Assembly: GCA_964511945.1 (NCBI GenBank)
Contig: CAZEHO010000002.1
Coordinates: 248,001 to 312,000, forward strand
Source of the DNA: CAZEHO01 sp964511945
Lineage (GTDB): Bacteria > Actinomycetota > Acidimicrobiia > Spongiisociales > UBA11373
Reading direction: 5' to 3'
DNA length: 64,000 nucleotides
Shown: positions 9,619 to 16,560 of the stretch, one piece after another
Position numbering within the stretch: the stretch's first letter is position 1
How the letters are laid out: each line of letters starts with the position of its first letter
The notes under the pieces: model-generated
Told to the model about the DNA's origin: nothing
Database searches by the model: none
Seen by the model: the letters and a program-made list of their open reading frames with translations, nothing else
Made by a program: the position numbers and the translations under genes

Positions 9619-10071
9619 TCAGGACGCTGCGGCGGCCAGTTCTGGGAAGCGGTTCAGGTACTCGACCCGAAGGGCGGGGCGGAGACGGGTGCGGTGGGTG
9701 GGGGCCAGCGGGGGGATGTCGGCGAACACCACGATCTCGCCGCCATCGCGATGGGCGAGGCCCTCTCGTAGCAACACGGGGAGATGAACCGGCCGCCTGA
9801 TGCGCCGGCCGGTCCGAGCCGCCGCAGTGAGGCGAAGCAGATCGGCGACCGCGCCGGGACCGACCACGGCCGTCCAGAACCGGCGCACCGCCGGGTCGTC
9901 GGGAGCGTGGCCCGGAGTCCCGGTTGCTGCCAGGCGCGGCCGGATCCATGGGCGGGGGAGCGCCGTGACTCTGCTGATCGTGATCCCCGCAACGCCCGAG
10001 GCTGGCGCGGCTTCCGCTTCGATGGGAGGACGGGCATCGGGACGGATGGTCTCGGACGCTGCGGAGATCAT
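9619..10071 (-). CDS. Conserved-looking hypothetical protein, 150 residues
   Basis: No family is recognised. The N-terminal 55 residues are Pro/Ala-rich and probably disordered; the rest (DDPAVRRFWTAVVGPGAVADLL onwards to LRVEYLNRFPEL) looks folded, with alternating helix-like and strand-like stretches and no signal peptide or membrane segment. A good promoter (see 10078-10106) points straight at its ATG, and the codon use is like that of its neighbours, so it is likely real. The IS1595-type element begins 66 bases upstream, just beyond that promoter. The position before the sirtuin gene, 31 bases away, suggests co-transcription. Confidence 0.65.
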   Translation of the reverse strand: MISAASETIRPDARPPIEAEAAPASGVAGITISRVTALPRPWIRPRLAATGTPGHAPDDPAVRRFWTAVVGPGAVADLLRLTAAARTGRRIRRPVHLPVLLREGLAHRDGGEIVVFADIPPLAPTHRTRLRPALRVEYLNRFPELAAAAS

Positions 10072-10077
10072 GGCATC

Positions 10078-10106
10078 TAGATACAGATAACCATAGTTAC
10101 GTGCAA
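10078..10106 (-). promoter_or_regulatory. Sigma-70-like promoter, apparently leaderless
   Basis: On the minus strand TTGCAC (10101-10106) and TATCTA (10078-10083) are separated by exactly 17 bases. Seven bases after the -10 box is the A of the ATG at 10071, so transcription would start at or within a base of the start codon. Leaderless messages are common in actinobacteria. Confidence 0.55.
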
Positions 10107-10128
10107 CCCTGCTGTGTCAGGTGCGCGA

Positions 10129-10136
10129 AAAACAGG
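10129..10136. repeat. Target-site duplication, left copy (AAAACAGG)
   Basis: The eight bases AAAACAGG lie directly outside the left inverted repeat of the element and recur exactly outside the right one at 12763-12770. Eight-base duplications are the known signature of IS1595-family insertion. Confidence 0.9.
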
Positions 10137-10183
10137 GGGAACTATCCCTTTACTGGAGAGGGGTGGTCTGAGTGACTAACCCC

Positions 10184-10984
10184 TCAGATGCGAAGCAGCA
10201 GCGAGTTCAAGACGTTGTTGGTCTTGTCGAAGATGCTACGCATCACCTCCTGGGCAGACGCAGACGTATCCCGCACGTCCTCAAGAACTACCTGAAAGGC
10301 GAAGTCTCCGTGCACGCGCACTTTCGATGGCGCGGGTGCCTTGAAGGTGACGCGACCGACTACTGCGCTGTCTTTCTGCGGTCCCGACATGAGCCTGCTG
10401 TTGAATCCAGTGGTTGGGGGGTTCCGCACCCCAATCGACGACGTGAGCACGCTCGCGTTGGCGAGGACTGGAACCCTGTGTTTGTCTTGGTTCCAGAACT
10501 CATGCAGAAGCCACATGGGATCGTTCTCCCGATCCTCGGCCTTGGTGTGGTACGGCTGCACAGACTCGATGATTGTTCGCGCATCTGGGGAAATCCCGCG
10601 AATCTTCCAGAGGCCCGACTTGCGGGTCGGGTTGCCGGCCTTCGTTCTCTCGGAGTATTTGGCGCTGTCCCAATAGATGGGGAACCCCGTCCCGCTCATG
10701 GGAACACCATTGCACCTAAGGGTGAGTTGGTAGACAGCCTGTTCGAGTGCCGAGTGCAGATTGTGTATCAGTTCTCCTACAAGAATGCCCCAAGTGATGG
10801 GGGGCCGTTCCATCTCGCGGAACCGAAGGACATACTCACGGCGATCCAGGCTGAATTCGCCCATGACGGCGTAGGGTTCGCGTGTGGAGTAGGCGCCGAT
10901 CTCGGCGTCGAGTCGCTGGAGATGACTCTGCGCACGACGCAGTTTGAGCCGAATGCCAACAACCGCTCGCGGGTCAGGGTCCAT
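10184..10984 (-). CDS. Transposon passenger: uncharacterised 266-residue protein
   Basis: No named family is recognised. From the ATG at 10984 the protein begins with a charged helix (VGIRLKLRRAQSHLQRLDAEI), then has ELIHNLHSALEQAVYQL and later WLLHEFWNQDKHR, two His/Asn/Asp-bearing helices often seen together in small uncharacterised bacterial proteins. The rest is mixed alpha/beta, with no signal or membrane segment. An upstream TTG at 11029 would add 15 residues but would overlap the divergent small gene further. It lies wholly inside the IS1595-type element, so it is cargo. The function is unknown. Confidence 0.72.
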   Translation of the reverse strand: MDPDPRAVVGIRLKLRRAQSHLQRLDAEIGAYSTREPYAVMGEFSLDRREYVLRFREMERPPITWGILVGELIHNLHSALEQAVYQLTLRCNGVPMSGTGFPIYWDSAKYSERTKAGNPTRKSGLWKIRGISPDARTIIESVQPYHTKAEDRENDPMWLLHEFWNQDKHRVPVLANASVLTSSIGVRNPPTTGFNSRLMSGPQKDSAVVGRVTFKAPAPSKVRVHGDFAFQVVLEDVRDTSASAQEVMRSIFDKTNNVLNSLLLRI

Positions 10985-11000
10985 GACTACGGTGGTGATG

Positions 11001-11162
11001 ATGTCCGACAGGCGAAACCACGACACCAAGCCTACGCAACAGACCCCGGAGGGTCACGAGATCCCAGTCCCGCACCGAGAGGACGTGTTCCGGGACTTGG
11101 AGAAGGCCGCCAAGCCCCGGAAGAAGCGTCTACGGGTGGGCAGCTCGAAGAAGAAGCGTTAG
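11001..11162 (+). CDS. Transposon passenger: small basic protein, 53 residues
   Basis: The product starts MSDRRNHDTKP and contains TPEGHEIPVPHREDVFRDL followed by a Lys/Arg-rich tail. I recall similar small actinobacterial proteins with a TPxGxEIPVPxRxxFFxDL core, always of unknown function; this is memory, not a search. ATGs at 10998 and 10944 are alternative starts. Its end overlaps the end of the convergent transposase gene by 33 bases. The tail could bind nucleic acid, but that is a guess from charge alone. Confidence 0.55.
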   Translation: MSDRRNHDTKPTQQTPEGHEIPVPHREDVFRDLEKAAKPRKKRLRVGSSKKKR

Positions 11163-12059
11163 GAACATCGCCGCCGGTTGATCCCGGTGGTTCCAGCGCC
11201 ACACGTACTCGCTCAGGTAGCCCTGAAGATGCTTAGCGGACACCGAGTGGTACACGCCGCTGATCCCGTTCTTCACCAGGGCCCAGAACCCTTCGATCGT
11301 GTTGGTGTGAACGTCACCGCGTACCCACACCTTCTCGGCGTGCTTGATGCGCCGATGTGTGTAGGTGCGGTGCAGAGGGTTGTAGACCGAGTACTCGTCG
11401 GTGTACACGACGGTTTCGGGGAGAACCCGTTTGCGGATGTGGGGCATGACCGCCAGTTGCGACGTGGACGGGATGTGCACTGCGGCGACCTTCCCGCCAC
11501 GCTCGACCATCCCAAGCACCGGGGACTTCACCGTGTCGTGGGGGCCGGGCCGTCCACGCTCTCCGGGCCGGACTCCACCGATGTAGGTCTCGTCGATCTC
11601 GACTTCCCCGTCAAGGGGTTCGTCGTCTTGGTCCATCAGTTCTGTGCGGATCAGATGGAACATGCGCCACGCCGTCTTGTAGGTGACCCCGATCTCCCGT
11701 TCGAGCTGTTTGGCGGAGATCCCGCATCGGGTGCTCGTCATCAGGTACATGGCGTAGAACCACAGGTGCAGCGAGGTGGACGATTTGTGGAAGATGGTCC
11801 CGGCGGTGGGATGCAGGTGGGTTCCGCAGGTGGTGCAGGTCCACGACTGACGCCGTTGGGTTGTGGCGTACCTTTTGAACCTGCGTTCCTTGCCGCAACG
11901 TTCGCAGTATGCGTGTTCGCCATCTTCCGCGTAGCGGGTGCGCCACAGCCAGTCGAGGCAGGTGGCGTCGTCGGGGAAGTCCCGCATGAACTCCAAGAGC
12001 GTGTAATCGGAGTCGGAGGATTCCGCTCGCTTGGGGTTGTTCCTGTCTACGTGTGCCAT
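11130..12059 (-). CDS. IS1595-family transposase
   Basis: The 309-residue protein starts with a zinc ribbon (C52-x2-C55 and C75-x2-C78), then an HTH-like region (GISAKQLEREIGVTYKTAWRM), then the ISXO2-like DDE domain: EIDETYIGG (D156), VYTDEYSVYN (D221) and HTNTIEGFWALVKNGI (N253, K263). This is the full IS1595 arrangement and length. It is the only transposition gene in the element bounded by 10137 and 12762. No frameshift or stop is seen, so it is probably active. Confidence 0.95.
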   Translation of the reverse strand: MAHVDRNNPKRAESSDSDYTLLEFMRDFPDDATCLDWLWRTRYAEDGEHAYCERCGKERRFKRYATTQRRQSWTCTTCGTHLHPTAGTIFHKSSTSLHLWFYAMYLMTSTRCGISAKQLEREIGVTYKTAWRMFHLIRTELMDQDDEPLDGEVEIDETYIGGVRPGERGRPGPHDTVKSPVLGMVERGGKVAAVHIPSTSQLAVMPHIRKRVLPETVVYTDEYSVYNPLHRTYTHRRIKHAEKVWVRGDVHTNTIEGFWALVKNGISGVYHSVSAKHLQGYLSEYVWRWNHRDQPAAMFLTLLLRAAHP

Positions 12060-12112
12060 ACCCCCACTGTAGAGGCAGGGTGTGACAGATTCGGACCGAA
12101 TAGAGTCGCTTT

Positions 12113-12736
12113 ATGGAGTTGTGGATCGCTTCGGCAGCGTTGGTGGTGGCGGTAATGGCGCTACCAACAGTGTTTCAGATGTACGGCGGTCGTCCGAAGG
12201 CCCAGATCGAGTTTGTCGATACACCAACCGATCACGCTGAAGTGTTTCTGCTGGAAGCCAGGATCACGAACCCGCCGCCCAGTCGGCACCTACGGCGAAT
12301 CGGTGTATATCGGCGGATCGCGGAACGCGTGGATGTTGGATTTGCGATCTATGACTTCGATACTGCCAACAACCTAATAGGCGGCATCATCCGTCCCGAG
12401 ATTCAGGTAGCAACCTTCACGGGCACAGAGTCCGTGTTGTCCCCAATACGCCTATTCCCAGATGAACCGGCCATGTTTTCCATCGCGACCAAGGCGATGA
12501 AGGATGACGCCGTGCAAATCATCGTGCCCGACATGTCGCGAAAGGTGAATTTGCCAGTGGGCACCTACAGGGTTGAAGTGTTTACGCAGATCCGTTCCGA
12601 ACCTGCTCACATATCAGCGCGGTATCTGAGTGCAGGTCCTGGCAACCTTCAGTGGGGCGAAGCGACCAAGGCAACAATGAAGGTAGAGCGAAGCCAGCGC
12701 AGGGTGGCGCGTGTTCGGCGAGATGCGACACGCTGA
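12113..12736 (+). CDS. Transposon passenger: membrane-anchored hypothetical protein, 207 residues
   Basis: The N-terminus (LWIASAALVVAVMALPTVFQMY) is a single membrane segment. The remaining 180 residues are predominantly strand-forming (AEVFLLEARITN, YRVEVFTQIRS) and suggest a beta-sandwich. There is no cysteine lipobox. The basic C-terminus (ERSQRRVARVRRD) stops three bases before the right inverted repeat. It is divergent from the transposase. I do not recognise the family; a role as cargo, for example in host interaction or defence, cannot be argued from sequence. Confidence 0.65.
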   Translation: MELWIASAALVVAVMALPTVFQMYGGRPKAQIEFVDTPTDHAEVFLLEARITNPPPSRHLRRIGVYRRIAERVDVGFAIYDFDTANNLIGGIIRPEIQVATFTGTESVLSPIRLFPDEPAMFSIATKAMKDDAVQIIVPDMSRKVNLPVGTYRVEVFTQIRSEPAHISARYLSAGPGNLQWGEATKATMKVERSQRRVARVRRDATR

Positions 12737-12762
12737 TGCTCTCCAGTAAAGGGATAGTTCCC

Positions 12763-12770
12763 AAAACAGG
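12763..12770. repeat. Target-site duplication, right copy (AAAACAGG)
   Basis: This is identical to 10129-10136 and directly abuts the right inverted repeat. Confidence 0.9.
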
Positions 12771-12880
12771 TTGACGGCGGCGTCGGCCGCCGTCGCCATC
12801 ATCCGGCGGCACGGTGGTCGTCGTCGTTGTGGGCGTGACGAGCGTCCCGTCGAACACGGTGATCGGACCGAGGCCCTGAT
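12771..12880 (-). pseudogene. Relic of a penicillin-binding-protein C-terminal tail
   Basis: On the minus strand this stretch reads ITVFDGTLVTPTTTTTTV then PPDDGDGG. It closely matches the very end of the penicillin-binding protein encoded at 13907-16492 (ITVFDETLV, Thr run, VPPDDGG). Nothing upstream of it resembles the rest of that protein and there is no plausible start, so it looks like a small duplicated or left-over gene end. The IS1595-type element inserted right at its 3' side. Confidence 0.5.
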
Positions 12881-12986
12881 GACCGGGGGTCGGTGAGCCG
12901 GCGAAACCGTGACCCGGCCGCCGGTCCACCGCAGGTCACCCGTTTGGGCGTGTAGCTTCGTTGGTGTTCGAGAAGGAGACGAGGAC

Positions 12987-13862
12987 ATGGCTGACCCCTT
13001 CATCGGAAGCCCTCCTCCCCCAGGCGGATCGCAGCCGGGAGCCGGCAGCAGGTTGCCCTGGGTGATCGCAGGACTGACCTTCGTCATCGGCGTGCTCGCC
13101 ACCGCCCTGGTCATGTTCCTGCTGCTGGGAAACGATGAGGGCCTCGCGGCAGGCTCGGCCGGCTACGAGCTTCTCTATGAACCACCCGACGATGAGGGAC
13201 CCGATGCGTTCATGTCGATCGCCGATCGAGTCGATCTGACCGGGACGACTGCTCCCGCGGCGGCAACCACAGATCCGAGCGAGTCCGGGATCACTCCGCT
13301 GCCGGACGAGGTAGGCCTCTTCGGAGGCAGCCTCGAGCAAACCTGCGACGCGGAGGTATTGGTCGCCTACCTCGGAACCGAGCCGGAGAAAGCGCAAGCA
13401 TGGGCGGGGGTCCACGGCATCACGGTTGAGCAGATCCCCGCCTACGTCGGCAACCTGACGGCGGCCATCCTTCGGGTCGATACCCGGGTCACCAACCACG
13501 GGTTCAGCGGTGGGGTTGCCACCCCCCGCCAATCGGTCCTGCCGGCGGGCACCGCCGTTCTTGCCGACCCCGAAGGCCGGGCTCGCGTCCGGTGCAATTG
13601 CGGTAATCCTCTCAGGGAACCGAGGGATCCCGGCAGGCCGTGTCCGACGACGTCGACGCGGCCGACTACCACCACGACCACCACGACGATCATCGACCGA
13701 ACGACGACGACGTCGACGCGGCCGACTACCACCACGACCATCATCGACCGAACGACAACGACTCTCGGCACGGTGCCGACCACCACCACCCTTGCGATCG
13801 CGACCACGACGACGTCGCCCTTGACGTTCCGAACGACCACAACGATCGACCCGCCTCGGTAG
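12987..13862 (+). CDS. Membrane-anchored DUF6777-like protein with Thr-rich tail
   Basis: From the ATG at 12987 (AAGGAG at 12973-12978) the protein has 291 residues: a Pro/Gly-rich cytoplasmic start, one membrane segment (about 24-48), and an extracellular domain. That domain has the features I associate with DUF6777: GLFGGSLEQTCDAEVLVAYL, EKAQAWAGVHGI, LTAAILRVDTRVTNHGF and RVRCNCGNPL. The last 70 residues are runs of Thr with Asp, Arg and Pro, encoded by a 60-bp direct repeat. The function of DUF6777 is unknown. It is convergent with the penicillin-binding protein gene. Confidence 0.78.
   Translation: MADPFIGSPPPPGGSQPGAGSRLPWVIAGLTFVIGVLATALVMFLLLGNDEGLAAGSAGYELLYEPPDDEGPDAFMSIADRVDLTGTTAPAAATTDPSESGITPLPDEVGLFGGSLEQTCDAEVLVAYLGTEPEKAQAWAGVHGITVEQIPAYVGNLTAAILRVDTRVTNHGFSGGVATPRQSVLPAGTAVLADPEGRARVRCNCGNPLREPRDPGRPCPTTSTRPTTTTTTTTIIDRTTTTSTRPTTTTTIIDRTTTTLGTVPTTTTLAIATTTTSPLTFRTTTTIDPPR
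13645..13750 (+). repeat. Direct repeat, 60-bp period, in the Thr-rich tail
   Basis: Bases 13645-13680 recur exactly at 13705-13740, and the match continues after a 9-base deletion. It encodes the repeated Thr-rich IIDRTTTT segments of the DUF6777-like protein and is a likely site of length variation. Confidence 0.75.
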
Positions 13863-13906
13863 CGATGCCGTGGAATCAGTCGTCGGTGATTACCGACGAC
13901 TGACGC

Positions 13907-16492
13907 CTACCCGCCGTCGTCGGGCGGCACCGTGGTCGTCGTTGTGCTGGTCGTGGTGGTGGTGACCAGGGTTTCGTCGAATACGGTGATCGAGATGACG
14001 ATCACGGTGTCCTCGGTCACGGTTTGACCGACCGGCGGGTTGGTGGCGATGACCTGATCGGATTCCGCCTCTTCGCCGACACCGATCTCCTGGAAGGTCC
14101 ACACGAAATCGATCTCGGTGGAATCTCGCAGGGCCTCCAGGATGGCGGTGACGTCGGCCCGGTTCCGATCGACCAGATCGGGCATTGCTGTTTCGGGGCT
14201 CTTGCCGTTGGAGACCTCGAGCTCAACCTTGGTGCCCTGTCGGACCCGGGTGTTGGGTTCGGGATCCATTCCGACGACCTCGTCTTCGGGTTCGTCGGAG
14301 TTGACGAGCTTGAAGTCGACGTCGAGGCCCTCCTCGAGGAGTTCCTCTTCGGCGTCCTCGTACTCCCAGCCGATCACGTCGGGCACCCTGACCCGCGGCG
14401 TTTGATAGAACACGGCGGTGCCTTCGGGATCGTCTGGGAAGTCCTGTACCGGGAGGTCGTGTACGACCCGCTCCATGAACTCGCGCCAGATCGGAGCGGC
14501 GACGGTGCCGCCAAAGGCACGGGCGTGGAAGACGTCATCGATTGTGATGTTGCGCATCGGGATCTGACTGTCGGGATATCCGACCCACACCGCGGTGGTG
14601 TATTGCGGGATGTAGCCCATGAACCACACATCGGTGTAGCCCTCGTGGGTCCCCGTTTTCCCGGCCTGGGGGCGGCCGAGGTAGGCGGCTCCGCCGGTGC
14701 CGCGACTGACGGCTTGCTGCAGGGTGTTGACCACCGATGCGGTGAGGGCGGGGTCGAGCGCCTGGGTCCGCTCCACCCGGTGCTGGTAGATCACATTGCC
14801 GTCGGCGTCCTCGATGCGTTCGATGAGGTAGTTCTCCACCCGGGTGCCGTAGTTGGCGATGGTCGAATATGCGGCCGCCATCTCCAGCGGACTTACCGCC
14901 GATGCCCCGAGCACGATCGCCGGCGCCTGGTCGTTGATCGGGCTCTTGATCCCCATCCGGTGGGCGACCTCGGCGATCTTGTCGGCCCCGACCTCGATGG
15001 CCACCTGGCAGAACACGGTATTGGTCGAGTAGACGAGCGCATCCTCGAGAGTGCGGATCCCGGGCTCATTGATGCCGGCGTTGGCGCAGACCCAGGGTGG
15101 AGCGCCGGGGATGCCGGTGTCCAGCACCTTTGGTGTCGAGTAGTCCCAGTACGAGTTGAGCGGGATGCCTGTTTCCAAGGCGGCGATCAGACCGAACGGC
15201 TTGAAACTGGAGCCGGGATTGCGCCGGCCCTTGGTGGCGAGGTCGTATTGGCGCTGGCCGGCCTCGATGTCGGCGCCGAACTCGAGGCCCGACGCCATCA
15301 CGATCGTCGCCCCGGTCCGGTTGTCGACCATGGCCACGGCACCCGTGGGCAGGTCGGATCCCGGTGGGAACCGATCCCGCAGGATCTGGGATGCCAGCTG
15401 CTGGAGTTCGTAGTTGACGGTGGTGAAGATCCGCAGACCGCCGCCGCCTTCACACTGGGTGTCCTCCGCCGGGCACCCGAACAGAGCCCGTTTCCTTTGA
15501 AGATATGTCCCGCCGAGCCCATAGGCCGGGTCGTTGAGGACCGCTTCCTTGGCCGCGATCAGTACCTGTGGGGCGAGTTCGGGGAAATCCTGATGGGCGA
15601 TCGTGCGGATCGACTGTTCTCTGGCTTCTTCGCCCTCCTCTTCGGTGATGTACCCGTTTTCGACCATCTCGTCGATGACGAGATTGCGGGCGCGCAGCGG
15701 GATTTCACTGTCGCTGCGGAGGTCGTAGAGCGAGGGGTTGCGGATCGGGACCGGGAGGGAGGCCGCTTCGGCAATCGTCAGTTCTTCCAGCGACTTCCCG
15801 TAGAACTCCTGAGCCGCTGCCTGGACGCCGTAGGCGTTCCAGCCGAAGAACACGGAGTTGAGATAGAACTCGAGGATCTGCTCTTTGGTGTAGCGGCGCT
15901 CGAGTTCTATCGCGATGGCCGCCTCGGCGACCTTGCGTTCCAGGGTTGGCTCGGCCCCGACGAAGTTCTGTTTCACCACCTGCTGGGTGATGGTCGATCC
16001 GCCCTGGGTACTGCCACCCCCGATGTTCTGGACGAATGCCCTGATTACGGCGCGGTGATCGACGCCGGGGTGCGTCATGAAGTCTGCATCCTCGGCGGAC
16101 AGCACGGCTGCGACCACAAGATTCGGGATGTCGTCGAGCGCCAGCGGCTGACTGTTGCGCTCGGTCAGCTTCCCGAGGAGGACCCCATCGCCGGTGTACA
16201 CCTCGGAGAGGCGCGACAGACCCGGCAGGTCGAGGGTGAGCGACTCCACATCCGGGATCCACTGCTCCCGGATGTCGTCGATGGTGCCCCAGGCGGTGTT
16301 CGACCCGAGGAAGGCGAGGAGACCGAACCAGGACGCGCCGATCACGGCGATGGCGCCCAGCACCGCCAACGCCAGGAAGCGGCGGCCCTTGCGTTCGAGC
16401 CGCTCGGCCTCGTGGATCGAGATCTCCATGGTGTTCCTCGAGGGGGCACGCCGGTGCGGCACCCCGGTGACCCGTCGGCGGGTCGTCCCCAT
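13907..16492 (-). CDS. Bifunctional penicillin-binding protein (GT51 + transpeptidase) with two PASTA domains
   Basis: This 861-residue class A PBP makes and cross-links peptidoglycan. It has a cytoplasmic basic region, one membrane segment (about 40-62), and a glycosyltransferase domain with VLSAEDADFMTHPGVD (catalytic E134) and GGGSTQGGSTITQQVVKQ. The transpeptidase domain has SSFK (nucleophile S428), a later STN box and KTGT. Two PASTA domains follow (about 713-777 and 780-853), the first introduced by VRVPDVIGWEYEDAEEEL. The end is a Thr run and VPPDDGG. PASTA domains bind muropeptide-like ligands at the cell surface. An ATG at 16429 (MEISIHE) is an equally good start. Confidence 0.93.
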   Translation of the reverse strand: MGTTRRRVTGVPHRRAPSRNTMEISIHEAERLERKGRRFLALAVLGAIAVIGASWFGLLAFLGSNTAWGTIDDIREQWIPDVESLTLDLPGLSRLSEVYTGDGVLLGKLTERNSQPLALDDIPNLVVAAVLSAEDADFMTHPGVDHRAVIRAFVQNIGGGSTQGGSTITQQVVKQNFVGAEPTLERKVAEAAIAIELERRYTKEQILEFYLNSVFFGWNAYGVQAAAQEFYGKSLEELTIAEAASLPVPIRNPSLYDLRSDSEIPLRARNLVIDEMVENGYITEEEGEEAREQSIRTIAHQDFPELAPQVLIAAKEAVLNDPAYGLGGTYLQRKRALFGCPAEDTQCEGGGGLRIFTTVNYELQQLASQILRDRFPPGSDLPTGAVAMVDNRTGATIVMASGLEFGADIEAGQRQYDLATKGRRNPGSSFKPFGLIAALETGIPLNSYWDYSTPKVLDTGIPGAPPWVCANAGINEPGIRTLEDALVYSTNTVFCQVAIEVGADKIAEVAHRMGIKSPINDQAPAIVLGASAVSPLEMAAAYSTIANYGTRVENYLIERIEDADGNVIYQHRVERTQALDPALTASVVNTLQQAVSRGTGGAAYLGRPQAGKTGTHEGYTDVWFMGYIPQYTTAVWVGYPDSQIPMRNITIDDVFHARAFGGTVAAPIWREFMERVVHDLPVQDFPDDPEGTAVFYQTPRVRVPDVIGWEYEDAEEELLEEGLDVDFKLVNSDEPEDEVVGMDPEPNTRVRQGTKVELEVSNGKSPETAMPDLVDRNRADVTAILEALRDSTEIDFVWTFQEIGVGEEAESDQVIATNPPVGQTVTEDTVIVISITVFDETLVTTTTTSTTTTTVPPDDGG

Positions 16493-16560
16493 CAGTAAGA
16501 CGTCTCAGGAAGCCGCCGGGTTCCCCGGGTAGCATCCACCCGTCCGCGCGGAGTGTATCG

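Larger units (their letters stand above)
10137..12762. mobile_element. IS1595-family transposon with passenger genes, 2626 bp, complete
   Basis: Both ends carry a perfect 24-bp inverted repeat (10137-10160 and 12739-12762; each reads inward from GGGAACTATCCCTTTACTGG) and are flanked by identical 8-bp direct repeats. Inside are an IS1595-type transposase on the minus strand and three genes unrelated to transposition: a 266-residue protein, a 53-residue basic protein and a 207-residue membrane-anchored protein. The internal genes are visibly less GC-rich than the host sequence. Intact ends, an intact target duplication and an unbroken transposase suggest a recent insertion. IS1595-family members with passenger genes are known; these passengers are not ones I recognise. 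Confidence 0.92.

Noticed and set aside
10172..11236. Plus-strand frame of 354 codons inside the transposon
   Set aside because: The minus-strand protein has the better composition and conserved-looking helices; the plus frame has none and overlaps the transposase end.
13645..13830. Repeats in the DUF6777 tail as a CRISPR array
   Set aside because: The units are in-frame Thr codon runs with no unique spacers and only two long copies.
14024..16498. A very long open frame on the plus strand opposite the penicillin-binding protein
   Set aside because: It is antisense to a gene with full catalytic motifs; its product is rich in Gly/Asp/His/Arg without any recognisable domain, as expected from GC-rich mirror frames.
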